Source: UBA4427 sp045106235
GTDB lineage: Bacteria; Myxococcota_A; UBA9160; UBA4427
Direction: 5' to 3'
DNA length: 64,000 nt
Assembly: GCA_045106235.1 (NCBI GenBank)
Contig: JBGCEJ010000011.1
Span: 62,001 to 126,000, forward strand
The notes beneath the pieces are model-generated. The model worked only from the letters and a program-made list of their open reading frames with translations, did not search any database and was not told where the DNA came from. Each line of letters opens with the position of its first letter. Within the stretch, counting starts at the first letter, position 1. The position numbers and the translations under genes were made by a program. Positions 44,688 to 53,498 of this stretch are shown one piece after another.

Positions 44688-45437
44688 TTGACTTCCGCTT
44701 TTTCTGGTTCCGCTCTTGCTGGATCGCGCGGGCGAATCGAAGGCGCGCGCGCAATCGCGCGTGCGTTAGACGAGGGGCTTCCCCTTGCCCTTTTGCTCTA
44801 TCTAGAAGACGGGATGTCGCCGACCGACGCGCATGTTCTTGAGCGCGCGAAGGCGTTAGGCATTCCACTTCAGGCAGAGGCGGCGCGGGCGATGCGGCGG
44901 ATGTCGACAACGCAAGATGCCTGTTCGATGGTCGCGATGACGGGGCCGCCTCCGTCGCGCTCACTCGCCGATTTGATGGAAGCCGAGGGGCTTGTTCTGC
45001 TTCTCGCGGGACTGCGCTACCCGGGGAACGTGGGTTTCATTCTCCGCGCGGCGGAAGTTGCGGGTGCGGCAGGCGTCGTGATTGCGAATGATTGGGAAGG
45101 CGAGCAGCTTGCCGAGGCGGACCGGATCGGCATGCATGCCAGTCGATTCTTTGGTGTTTTGGAAAGCGATGTCGAGGCCAGTTTTGCGGCGGCGCGGGAA
45201 GCGGGGCGACGGATCGTGGCCTTCGAAACAGAGGGTGCCGAGACGCCTTGGCAAAACGATTGGCGCGCGCCCACGCTGGCGGTGATCGGCGGCGAAACGG
45301 AAGGGCTCTCCCCGGCGCTTGTCGAAGCCTGTGATGCGGTTCTGCGCATCCCCACCCGGGGCTTTATTCCGTCCTACAACGTACAAGCGGCCGCCGGCAT
45401 CGCACTCGGTGAGTGGCTTCGCCAGACGGCCGCCTGA
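44688..45437 (+). CDS. TrmH/SpoU-family RNA 2'-O-methyltransferase
   Basis: 249 aa. An N-terminal substrate-binding domain (GSRGRIEGARAIARALDEGLPLALLLYLEDG) is followed by the SPOUT knot: motif 1 RYPGNVGFILRAAEVAGAAGVVI near residue 108 (Asn/Arg catalytic pair), motif 2 AVIGGETEGLSP near residue 200 and motif 3 RIPTRGFIPSYNVQAAAGIAL near 222. Methylates ribose in tRNA or rRNA using SAM; target not assignable. TTG start 7 nt after the TetR stop with no clear ribosome site, so the exact start is uncertain. Confidence 0.88.
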   Translation: MTSAFSGSALAGSRGRIEGARAIARALDEGLPLALLLYLEDGMSPTDAHVLERAKALGIPLQAEAARAMRRMSTTQDACSMVAMTGPPPSRSLADLMEAEGLVLLLAGLRYPGNVGFILRAAEVAGAAGVVIANDWEGEQLAEADRIGMHASRFFGVLESDVEASFAAAREAGRRIVAFETEGAETPWQNDWRAPTLAVIGGETEGLSPALVEACDAVLRIPTRGFIPSYNVQAAAGIALGEWLRQTAA

Positions 45438-45498
45438 GGCTTCGTTGCTATGTCCGCTATGTCCGCGCGCTTGCTGCGGGCATGGCGAGTGGGTCGCG

Positions 45499-47238
45499 CT
45501 ACTCGATCAGCGAAATAATCGAGTCACAGCGATCAAGTCGCTTTGCGTCGCCTTCCTTGATCCGCTTGCAGCGGCTCTCGAGATCACCCATTCGCCGGCT
45601 GATCCATGAATGCGCGAGATCAAAGCGTCGCGGGTCGGCTTTTGCTTGCTTAAGCAGTTCCGCGCCCGCAATCACGCTGGCGACGACTTCCGCGAGGGAC
45701 TGTGCCGACATCATCGCGTAGTTGAAGTCTGCGAGCAGCGCGCCTGCGGCACCGAGGATCTGATTCATCCCCTCAAGCACCTTGTCTGCCTGCTCCTTCA
45801 TCTTCGGGTCTTCGAAGGTCTTGAGTTCCTTTTCAAGGCCCTCGAAGACAACGGTCAGTGCACCCTTGCCGATCTCCTTCAAGGCAAAGGAAACCTGAAT
45901 TTCCGAAGTCCCTTCGTAGATCGTCGTGATGATGGCGTCGTTATGCAGCTTGCCCACTTCGCTCTCGGCCATGAAGCCAAGGCCGCCGTGGATTTGGATC
46001 GCATCTCGACTGATCGAATCCGCGGCCTCCGTGCCCATATACTTCGCCAGCGGCGTAAGGAGTCTGACACGGGTGGCGTTGCGTTCGTGGAGAGCTTCGA
46101 GCTCGACGCGCTCGCCGGCGGAGAGGTCCGTTGCGCCTGCTTCCGCGCGCTTCAGCGCTTTTTCAATCGCATGGTTTTGATCGACGAGGGCGCAGGCGCG
46201 GTAGAGGAGTGCGCGACTGCCTTCGAGTTCGAGCGTCATGCGCGCGAGTCGGTCTTTCATCAAGGGCTGATCTGCGATCGGAACGCCGAACTGCACGCGG
46301 TCCTTCGCGTACTGTGCGGCGACTTTGAGCGCAGCTTCTGCGATGCCGATGCCCTGGGCGGCGACGCCGAGGCGAGCGTTGTTCATGAGCGAGAGCATGG
46401 CCTTGAAGCCTTCTCCGAGCTTGCCCACGAGGTAGCCTTCGGCGTTGTCGAAATGGATTGCCGCGGTGGGCGAACCATGGATGCCGAGCTTCTCTTCGAG
46501 CCGGGTGACATGAACTCCGTTCTCTTCGCCTGAGGGGAGGGTGCGCGGCGTGAGGTAGAGGGAAAGGCCCTTCGTCGTGCCCTTGGACTGATCGAACGTC
46601 GCGTCGTCGCGCGCGAGGACGAGATGAATCTCGCAGCCTCCGTTTGTGATGAAAATCTTGTCGCCGTTGATGAAGTAGCGACCGTCCTTTTCGGTCGCCC
46701 GCGTTTGGATCGCACCGAGATCAGAACCCGCCTGGGGTTCTGTTAGGTCCATCGCGCCCATGACTTCGCCCGAGGCGAAGCGCGGCAGGAATTCTTTCTT
46801 GAGTTCCTCGGAGGCGTATTGCTGAATGTCTTCCGCTACGCCGGCCTGGAGGCCAAGGATCGTCATCAGGCCGCCATCGGCGCGGGAGACCATCTGCAAG
46901 ATCACGTTCGCGACGAAGGAAGGCAGACCGAAGCCGTCATATTCTTCTTCGACGCCGAAGCTGACGAGTCCCGCGTCCTTAAGCTTGTCGAGGGTTTCCT
47001 TGATGTGCGGCGGATAGACCACATTATCGCCTTCGAGTTTGGCGGATTCGTACCAGCCTTCACGCAGCGCGGGTTCCTGCTCTTCGCAGATCTGGGCGGC
47101 GGTCTCGAGGACTTCCTGAAGGGCTGCACGGTCGACATCGAGGTCGCTGGCATCTCCCTTCTTCCAATTGAAATAGGATTCCCAATCAATCAATTCCTGA
47201 AGATAGAGGCGAACGGCGTCGCCCATATATGCGCTCAT
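45499..47238 (-). CDS. Acyl-CoA dehydrogenase
   Basis: 579 aa from ATG at 47236-47238, with GAGGAG seven nt upstream. N-terminal helical domain; FAD/acyl-CoA middle domain with MDLTEPQAGSDLGAIQTRA near residue 165 and FITNGG near 195; C-terminal domain with AKDRVQFGVPI, IHGGLGFMAESEV and the catalytic glutamate in IYEGTSEIQ near residue 440. The extra ~130 C-terminal residues make it a long-type family member of the ~580-600-aa kind. Oxidises acyl-CoA to enoyl-CoA with electrons to ETF. Convergent with the SpoU methyltransferase. Confidence 0.94.
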   Translation of the reverse strand: MSAYMGDAVRLYLQELIDWESYFNWKKGDASDLDVDRAALQEVLETAAQICEEQEPALREGWYESAKLEGDNVVYPPHIKETLDKLKDAGLVSFGVEEEYDGFGLPSFVANVILQMVSRADGGLMTILGLQAGVAEDIQQYASEELKKEFLPRFASGEVMGAMDLTEPQAGSDLGAIQTRATEKDGRYFINGDKIFITNGGCEIHLVLARDDATFDQSKGTTKGLSLYLTPRTLPSGEENGVHVTRLEEKLGIHGSPTAAIHFDNAEGYLVGKLGEGFKAMLSLMNNARLGVAAQGIGIAEAALKVAAQYAKDRVQFGVPIADQPLMKDRLARMTLELEGSRALLYRACALVDQNHAIEKALKRAEAGATDLSAGERVELEALHERNATRVRLLTPLAKYMGTEAADSISRDAIQIHGGLGFMAESEVGKLHNDAIITTIYEGTSEIQVSFALKEIGKGALTVVFEGLEKELKTFEDPKMKEQADKVLEGMNQILGAAGALLADFNYAMMSAQSLAEVVASVIAGAELLKQAKADPRRFDLAHSWISRRMGDLESRCKRIKEGDAKRLDRCDSIISLIE

Positions 47239-47427
47239 TTTGTTGCTCCTCGAGGACAAAACCTCTGGGGGGTTGGCTTCCCGGACTCTAGCCGCCGGTA
47301 GCTTACGCTTCAGTGCTCCGACTTCAAGTCAGTGCAAAAGGTCGCTCAGTCATTCAAGGCAAGGGAGCATGTCTGTCCGACACATTCGTGTGGAGGAGAT
47401 CCCCGTCATGCCTATTTGGATTTTCGT

Positions 47428-49221
47428 CTAGCGGTTTCGATTCTCGGAAAGGTCGAGATCTGTCCCGCTCAGCCCCTCTGGCCGAAGGTCGGTTTGGACC
47501 TCCTTGCGGTCTTCTGCCTCAAGCTTTTCCTGGAGGCGCTTTTTCTGAGCTTTCGAGGCCGGGGTGCTCGGGAGAGGCTGTGACCCGGCGCGCTTGAGCC
47601 TTGGCCCCACGCGGGCGAGCTGATGACTGCTTTCGGGCTGATTCACTGTGGTCGCGCTTCGACCCGCCGAATTTTCGGCTCTCGGGGGGAGTGCGTTCTG
47701 GAGGCGGACTCGTGTGTCTTTTGCCGGGGGCATGCTGTCTGCGGGACCGTTGACGCGACCTAACACCGTAGGCGTGCCGTTCTGATTTCCCGAGAAGCGG
47801 TCTCCGCTATTGCCGCCGAAGAAAAATGCAAAGGCCAAGCCGCCCAGGATTGCGATGAGCGCACCGATTGCGAGTGGGCGCGCGTAGGCGGCAGCGAAGC
47901 CCCCCTGTATTTCGCGGAGTTCGCCTGCGCTGGCAGGTGCGGAAAGGGCTTGTTCGAGTGCTTCGAGCTCGGCGTGGGTCTTGCTGTTCGTCGTCGCATT
48001 CGGATCGAAGCCCTCAGCGTCGAGCGTGCCGTTCTTGGCTTCGTCCGTAAGCGGAGCGTCCTCGAAAAGCTCGAGGGTCTCTTGCAGCTTCGGCCGTTCC
48101 GTCAGCGGCGGCGGGCTGCCGAGACCTCGGGGCAGAGCGGCTTTCTGCGAAGCAAGCCGCTCTTCGTTTTCGCGGTCTGCTTCGCTTGCTTCGGCGAGTG
48201 CGGCGCGTTCAAGCCCAGGCCGTTTCGGAATGCTGAGGGCGTTCGCATCGGCCTCTTCGGTCTCACCTGACGCTTCTTCATTCTCGTTTTCGTCGGTTCG
48301 AATACTGTCCGCTTCGTCCTCTAGATCGAAGGGGACATCCTCTTTGAGCTCCTCGAGCAGCTGGGATGCGAGGGCCTCATCCGGTTCGAATTCATCGAAT
48401 TCCTGGCCGAAATCCCAAGGCGCCTCTTCCGCGGTCGTTTCGTTGTCTTCTTTGAAGAGGTCGACGAAATCAGCACCGATGACTTCAACGCTGCAGTCGG
48501 CCGCTTCGACGAGGAGCTGTTCGCAGAGCGTGGAGACTTCGCCGGGGATCCCGCCGGTCCAGCCGTGGATGGAAAGCGCCGCTTCGTCTGTGAAGAGTCG
48601 TCCCCCACGCCAACCGGCTCGCTTCAAGTGTTTGCGGATATAAGGAGCAACGCCTTCTCGGGGGAGGGGCGCGTATTCGAGTTGAAGCGTTTGAATGCGA
48701 TCGAGCCACCAGACGAGAGGGCAGCTTTCTGCAGAGCCTGCGCCGCTGAGCTGGCCAAGGATGACGCTCTGTACGACGGGGTCTGCGAATTCGTCTTTGT
48801 AGCTGAGGAGGACGTCGAGATGATCGAGGAATTCTTCGGTGGCTTGCTCGGCCTGGTCGATGACCAAGAGAAGGCGGTGGTCTTCGGCGGCTTCGAGGAG
48901 GCTGTTGCGAGCCAGACCTCGTTCGTCGAGGCCCCATTGCATGGCGATTCCGCCGCGCAGAGATTCCCAGGGTGCGGACGGATCGCTGATCGAGGCCACG
49001 CGGGTTTCGTCGCCAAGCAGTTTCGGCATGGCCCGGGCGAAGCTCGTTTTGCCGACGCCGGGGCCGCCATTAATAAAGACGCGTGAGGCGCCTTCGTCGA
49101 GTCCCGTCTGGATCGTCGCGAAGGCGTCGCGCAAGGCTTGCGTCCCGAGGACGACCTTGGATTGGTCGACCCCTTCGAAGGGCGATTGTTCGAGTTCGAA
49201 GAACTTGAGATAGGCAGACAT
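47428..49221 (-). CDS. ExeA-like AAA ATPase with acidic linker and transmembrane segment
   Basis: 597 aa. MSAYLKFFELEQSPFEG is the usual ExeA/general-secretion ATPase start; Walker A GGPGVGKTS at 52-60, Walker B LLLVIDQAEQ near 118, and ExeA-like LPREGVAPYIRKHLKRAGW near residue 200. Residues ~265-440 are a long acidic, low-complexity linker, then one TM helix (~449-470, LAIGALIAILGGLAFAFFFGG) and a ~125-residue basic, Pro/Ser-rich extracytoplasmic tail without recognised domain. Comparable layouts occur in ExeA and DamX. It sits divergently next to the electron-transfer operon and may serve its assembly (inference). Confidence 0.82.
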   Translation of the reverse strand: MSAYLKFFELEQSPFEGVDQSKVVLGTQALRDAFATIQTGLDEGASRVFINGGPGVGKTSFARAMPKLLGDETRVASISDPSAPWESLRGGIAMQWGLDERGLARNSLLEAAEDHRLLLVIDQAEQATEEFLDHLDVLLSYKDEFADPVVQSVILGQLSGAGSAESCPLVWWLDRIQTLQLEYAPLPREGVAPYIRKHLKRAGWRGGRLFTDEAALSIHGWTGGIPGEVSTLCEQLLVEAADCSVEVIGADFVDLFKEDNETTAEEAPWDFGQEFDEFEPDEALASQLLEELKEDVPFDLEDEADSIRTDENENEEASGETEEADANALSIPKRPGLERAALAEASEADRENEERLASQKAALPRGLGSPPPLTERPKLQETLELFEDAPLTDEAKNGTLDAEGFDPNATTNSKTHAELEALEQALSAPASAGELREIQGGFAAAYARPLAIGALIAILGGLAFAFFFGGNSGDRFSGNQNGTPTVLGRVNGPADSMPPAKDTRVRLQNALPPRAENSAGRSATTVNQPESSHQLARVGPRLKRAGSQPLPSTPASKAQKKRLQEKLEAEDRKEVQTDLRPEGLSGTDLDLSENRNR

Positions 49222-49486
49222 GCGGTGTTGACTCGCTCCTGAACGCGAAAACCTGGGGATTCCTTTTAATTTCGGTTCCTCAGAAGCTTCTCTTGAGGCG
49301 GCGGGTGTAAAAAGACGCGCAGCCGAGGCGCAGGGAATGCGCGATTAAAAACAGCGTTATATAAAGGTGGTGCCGATGAAGCCTTTGCTACGCAGGAGGG
49401 CACTAGCGTAGACTCGCGCAGGCTTCTTCTCGGGATTGCGACGAGATTAGAATCCGAAGCAGTTTTCAGATGAGGGGTGAGTGACG

Positions 49487-52400
49487 TTGTCGATGAAAGC
49501 CACGCTGACCGTGATGGGAGGACTCCCCAGTCAAGCGGGCCAGGTCTTTGCTGTTGGCGCCGAGGCGACGACGCTGGGACGCGGGTTGAACTGCGATATC
49601 CAGCTCCCCGATCAGAGCATTTCTCGCCTGCACGCGGAAATTGTCTGGGAGGGCGACTCGCTTTTCCTGGTTCATAAAAGTCAGGTGAACCGGACCCTCG
49701 TGAACGGGGAAGAGATTGAAGGGCGCGTCCCGCTCGCCGGCGGCGAAGAAATTCAGCTCGCAGATCGCGTGGTGCTTCGCCTGAAGATCGAGTCGGACGA
49801 AGCCGAGCGCTCGGTGGAGGAAACGCCGGCTCCGGCTGGGGATGCAACCGAACTGGGTGATCTCGAAGCCCCCGCCGCGCCGCCGCCGGCGAAACCGGCC
49901 GCCCCGCGTTCCGCGCCGGCCTCAGCTCCGCCCGCATCAGCGCCGTCAGCCTCAGAGCCCCCCGCGCCGACGCCTTCTGCCCCTCCGGCGCCCTCGACTG
50001 CACCTGCGGCTCCATCTGCACCTCCATCTGCGCCTCCGGCCCCTTCAGCCCCCGAGACCCCGCCGACGCCTTCCAGTGCGACCGTGGCGCGGCCTCTCCG
50101 AAACAAGGGGGAGGTGACGTCGATTGAGGAGCTCCTCGAAGGTGGCACCGAACATCATATTAGGCCCGTCTCGGAAGACGCACCGCCACCGGATCTCTCG
50201 AGTATCAAGCTTGCTGTGATTGGAGCAGGGCCCGCCGGGATCGCCGCGGGCGTTCGCGCTGCGGAGCGAAAGGTGGAGCACACCCTGCTCGAGCGCTCTG
50301 TGCTTGCCGATACGATCGTGAAATATCAAAAGGGAAAGCTGGTGATGGCGGAGCCGCCCCAGCTTCCGCTGCAGTCCGACCTCAAGATGATCTTCGAAGA
50401 GGCAGTTCGCGAACAGGTCATCGACTGGTGGGCGACGGCGGCTTCGGATGCGGGGACCAACCTGGTCGAAGCGACGGAAGTGCTCGCGATTGAGGGCGAG
50501 AAAGGGAACTTCACGATCCATCAGCGCGGTCCGGATGGTGCCGGAACGCTCGAGGCGACGCATATCGTCTTGTCGATTGGCGTTCAGGGCGACCTTCGGA
50601 AATTCGGCGTGCCCGGAGATGATCAGCCCTGGGTGACCTATCAGCTCGATGATCCCGGCGCGCATGAAGACAAGCGCGTGATTGTTGTCGGGGTTGGCGA
50701 TGCAGGCATCGAAAATGCCGTCGCCCTCGCGGAGAACGGCAACGAAGTCACGATCGTGAATCGGCGCGACGAAATCGACCGCGCGAAGCCGATGAATAAG
50801 GCGGCCATCGAAGCCAAGATTAAGTCCGGCGAGATCAACTATCTCACGAATGCGAGTGCGGATCGCTTCGAGCCCGACGGCGCGGTCTTCAAGACAAAAG
50901 ACGGCTCGGAAGTGAAGGTTGAATGCGACCTCGTGATCGGTCGTCTCGGCGCGACGCCGCCGCGCTCGTTTCTTGAGGGCCTCGGGGTCGAGTTCCCGAG
51001 TGCTGACAAGGAAGCGATTCCGGACGTCTCGGATAAATACGAGTCGAACGTACCGGGCATCTACATGGTCGGGGCGTTAGTTGGCTACCCGCTGATCAAG
51101 AACTGTATGAATCAGGGCTTCGAGGTGGTCGAGCATATTCTCGGGCAGCCCGTGAAGCCTGCGGACGAGCCGGTTCTGGCGCAAAAGATCGAAGCGATCG
51201 GCGGCAGCGTGACCGAGATGCTGCACCGCATCCAGGAGACCGTGCCGACGCTTTCGCCGCTCACGAACGTGCAGCTCCGGACGCTGATGTTCGAGTCGAC
51301 GTTTCGGGTGGAAGAGCCAGGCACGACGATCTATCAGCGCGCCGATTTCGACAATACGTTCTTTTCGATCCTCGAGGGCGAGGTCGAGCTGGCTTACCTC
51401 GACAATACGGATCCGACCGTACCCGAGGACCTGCGCGTCGAACGCAAGGCCGCGCGCGGGCAGGGGCAGTTCTTCGGTGAAGACGGGCTGATCTCGGGGC
51501 GCCGCCGCGGCGAGACGGTGAAGACCACTCAGCGCTGCATTCTGATCGAGACGCCGCGCAATACGATGAGCAAGCTGACGCGGTCCGTCGAAGACGTGAA
51601 CCGGGTGATTGATGCTTCCTACGTGAACTCAGCGCTCGCGACGCTTTTCCCGATGGTCTCGCCCAGCGTGCGGAAACGCCTCGCCTACCGTTCCGAGACG
51701 CTGATGCATCGCGCGGGGGATGTGATTTTCGCCGAGGGCGATGAGCCCGACGGGTTGCATCTTGTTCGCCGCGGAACGGCTGAGATCTATAAGAAGCATG
51801 AGGGCGTCGAGGAACAGATCGACTCCATTCGTGCCGGATCGACGTTAGGTGAGTTGGCTGTGCTTCACACGGGGCGGCTGCGGACGGCTTCGGCACGCGC
51901 GGGCGTCGACTGCGAGACGGTCTTGTTCCCGACGGAAGTGATGCTTCAGTTCGTTGAGAGCGAGCGCGAGATTCGCGAATACCTCGAACGCAAGGAACAG
52001 GAGTTCATCATTGCGGATGCGCGGCGCCAGCATGGCCGCGGCACAATGATGTGGCTGCAAAAGGCGGGCGGCAAAGAAGCAACCGATCTCTTGATGATCG
52101 ATGAGACGCTCTGCGTGCGCTGTGATAATTGCGAGAAGGCCTGCGCCGAGACGCATGGCGGCGTTTCTCGGCTGAAGCGAGAGGCGGGCGCGACGTATAT
52201 GACGAGCGCGGGGAGTGCTTTGCATCTCCCGACCGCATGTCAGCATTGTGAGAATCCGAAATGCATGACGGATTGTCCGCCCGATGCGCTGAATCGCGAT
52301 CCGAACGGTGAAGTCTGGATCAACGACGAGACCTGCATCGGTTGTGGGAATTGCGAAGCGTATTGCCCTTACGACGTGATCAAGATGGCGAAGGTCGACA

Positions 52401-52654
52401 ACGATCCGGGTCCGGGGCTCTTGATGCGCATTCTTTTCCCGAAGCGCGCCGTCAAGGCAGCGGATGCGCCGCCGCCGGCCGAGGGCGGTGCCGCGGCGGT
52501 GAAGAAGGCAGTGAAATGCGATCTCTGCCGCGAGCTGCCGGCGAAGAAGAGTGGCGCGCCGCGTGCGGCTTGTGTGGCGTCGTGTCCGACAGGCGCCATC
52601 GTTCGAATCGACCCCGGCGAATACGTCAACGAAATCTACGAAAGGCAAGGCTAG
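49487..52654 (+). CDS. FHA - FAD/NAD(P) oxidoreductase - 2x cyclic-nucleotide-binding - 4x[4Fe-4S] ferredoxin fusion protein
   Basis: 1055 aa from a TTG nine nt after GAGGGG; GTG at 49481 or ATG at 49493 are alternatives. Order: FHA (~8-95; LGRG, SISRLHAE, VNGEE intact); Pro/Ala linker (~105-205); thioredoxin-reductase-like flavoprotein (VIGAGPAGIAAG near 244, second Rossmann VVGVGDAGIENA near 400, no CxxC redox pair, YpdA-like); two cNMP domains (~597-698, ~717-835), the second with an intact phosphate cassette (LGELAVLHTGRLRTASARA), the first less canonical; C-terminal HybA/DmsB-type ferredoxin (~868-1030) with 16 Cys in four clusters (CVRCDNCEKAC, CQHCENPKCMTDC, CIGCGNCEAYC, CDLC...CVASC). 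No signal or TM, so cytoplasmic. Inferred NAD(P)H-to-FeS electron input module gated by phosphothreonine and cyclic nucleotide. Followed by a membrane protein after 4 nt. Confidence 0.9.
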   Translation: MSMKATLTVMGGLPSQAGQVFAVGAEATTLGRGLNCDIQLPDQSISRLHAEIVWEGDSLFLVHKSQVNRTLVNGEEIEGRVPLAGGEEIQLADRVVLRLKIESDEAERSVEETPAPAGDATELGDLEAPAAPPPAKPAAPRSAPASAPPASAPSASEPPAPTPSAPPAPSTAPAAPSAPPSAPPAPSAPETPPTPSSATVARPLRNKGEVTSIEELLEGGTEHHIRPVSEDAPPPDLSSIKLAVIGAGPAGIAAGVRAAERKVEHTLLERSVLADTIVKYQKGKLVMAEPPQLPLQSDLKMIFEEAVREQVIDWWATAASDAGTNLVEATEVLAIEGEKGNFTIHQRGPDGAGTLEATHIVLSIGVQGDLRKFGVPGDDQPWVTYQLDDPGAHEDKRVIVVGVGDAGIENAVALAENGNEVTIVNRRDEIDRAKPMNKAAIEAKIKSGEINYLTNASADRFEPDGAVFKTKDGSEVKVECDLVIGRLGATPPRSFLEGLGVEFPSADKEAIPDVSDKYESNVPGIYMVGALVGYPLIKNCMNQGFEVVEHILGQPVKPADEPVLAQKIEAIGGSVTEMLHRIQETVPTLSPLTNVQLRTLMFESTFRVEEPGTTIYQRADFDNTFFSILEGEVELAYLDNTDPTVPEDLRVERKAARGQGQFFGEDGLISGRRRGETVKTTQRCILIETPRNTMSKLTRSVEDVNRVIDASYVNSALATLFPMVSPSVRKRLAYRSETLMHRAGDVIFAEGDEPDGLHLVRRGTAEIYKKHEGVEEQIDSIRAGSTLGELAVLHTGRLRTASARAGVDCETVLFPTEVMLQFVESEREIREYLERKEQEFIIADARRQHGRGTMMWLQKAGGKEATDLLMIDETLCVRCDNCEKACAETHGGVSRLKREAGATYMTSAGSALHLPTACQHCENPKCMTDCPPDALNRDPNGEVWINDETCIGCGNCEAYCPYDVIKMAKVDNDPGPGLLMRILFPKRAVKAADAPPPAEGGAAAVKKAVKCDLCRELPAKKSGAPRAACVASCPTGAIVRIDPGEYVNEIYERQG

Positions 52655-52658
52655 TACT

Positions 52659-53495
52659 GTGATCGGGCCCCGCACTTTCCTGGAATATCAGAACTACCGC
52701 TATCTGAAGATTGCGCTGGCGCTGTTGGCGCTCTCGATCGGCGTTTTCGCTTTCGATGATCCGCCAGGTGGCCGCAGTGGCAGCTCGTGGACCGGATACG
52801 GCCTGGGCACGATTGCTGCGGCGATCATCTTTTGGCTGATGTGGCTCGGGATTCGGAAGCGCGACTACCGCGCCACCGGGGCGCCACTCAAGGGCTGGGT
52901 CTCCGCGCACGTTTATTTGGGCACGTCGCTGCTCTTACTCGTGCCCTTGCATTCCGCCTTCGAGTTCGGGCTGAACGTGCATACGCTGGCTTTTGCTTTG
53001 ATGTCTGTCGTGGTGCTCAGCGGAATCCTCGGGGTCGCCTTCTATGCGCTGGTTCCGACTTCGATGACGCGGAACCGAAATAACATCACCCTCGACGCGA
53101 TGCTCGAACGGATTGCAGAGATCGATTCGGAATGTCGAATCGCAGCGGGCGGTTTGCCTGACTATTATGCGCGTGCCGTCGTGACCTCGATCGACGAAAC
53201 GCATATCGGCGGTGGGTTCCGCGCGCAGCTCTCCGGGAACGATCCCCAATGCGGGACGACCCGCGCGCTAAAGAGCCTACGTACTTCCGATATTGATCTC
53301 GACGGCGAGGCGAAGGGGCAGGAGCGAAAGCTCGTCGAGCTGATCGCCCGCAAGGAGCTTCTGTTGAAGCAGATCCGTAAGGACGTTCGCTTCAAGGGCG
53401 TTCTTGATCTTTGGCTCATTGTCCATGTTCCGTTTGCGTTCGCGACCTGCGCGGCGCTGCTCGTCCACATTTTCGTCGTCTTCTGGTACCACTGA
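52659..53495 (+). CDS. Membrane protein, candidate b-type cytochrome / quinone-linked subunit
   Basis: 278 aa, GTG start with AAGG eight nt upstream. About five hydrophobic helices: YLKIALALLALSIGVFAF, GTIAAAIIFWLMWLGI, HVYLGTSLLLLVPLHSAFEF, LAFALMSVVVLSGILGVAFYALV and a C-terminal GVLDLWLIVHVPFAFATCAALLVHIFVVFWYH. Histidines are spaced in helices 3 and 5 (AHVYLG/PLHSAF and IVHVPF/LVHIFVV) as haem b ligands could be. A ~100-residue soluble segment lies between helices 4 and 5. I do not recognise a named family. Position between the cytoplasmic flavo-FeS protein and the decaheme protein suggests it carries electrons across the inner membrane. Confidence 0.75.
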   Translation: MIGPRTFLEYQNYRYLKIALALLALSIGVFAFDDPPGGRSGSSWTGYGLGTIAAAIIFWLMWLGIRKRDYRATGAPLKGWVSAHVYLGTSLLLLVPLHSAFEFGLNVHTLAFALMSVVVLSGILGVAFYALVPTSMTRNRNNITLDAMLERIAEIDSECRIAAGGLPDYYARAVVTSIDETHIGGGFRAQLSGNDPQCGTTRALKSLRTSDIDLDGEAKGQERKLVELIARKELLLKQIRKDVRFKGVLDLWLIVHVPFAFATCAALLVHIFVVFWYH

Positions 53496-53498
53496 GCC

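Noticed and set aside
49357..49365. TTATATAAA as a -10 box for the conduit operon
   Set aside because: No convincing -35 hexamer at the right distance; AT-rich patch only.
49376..49411. 11-codon mini-ORF (MKPLLRRRALA) with a GGTGG upstream in the conduit leader, a possible leader peptide
   Set aside because: Too short to support, no attenuator-like hairpins seen after it.
49909..50090. Proline/alanine codon-rich stretch as a tandem repeat array
   Set aside because: It is the coding linker between FHA and flavoprotein domains; units are irregular.
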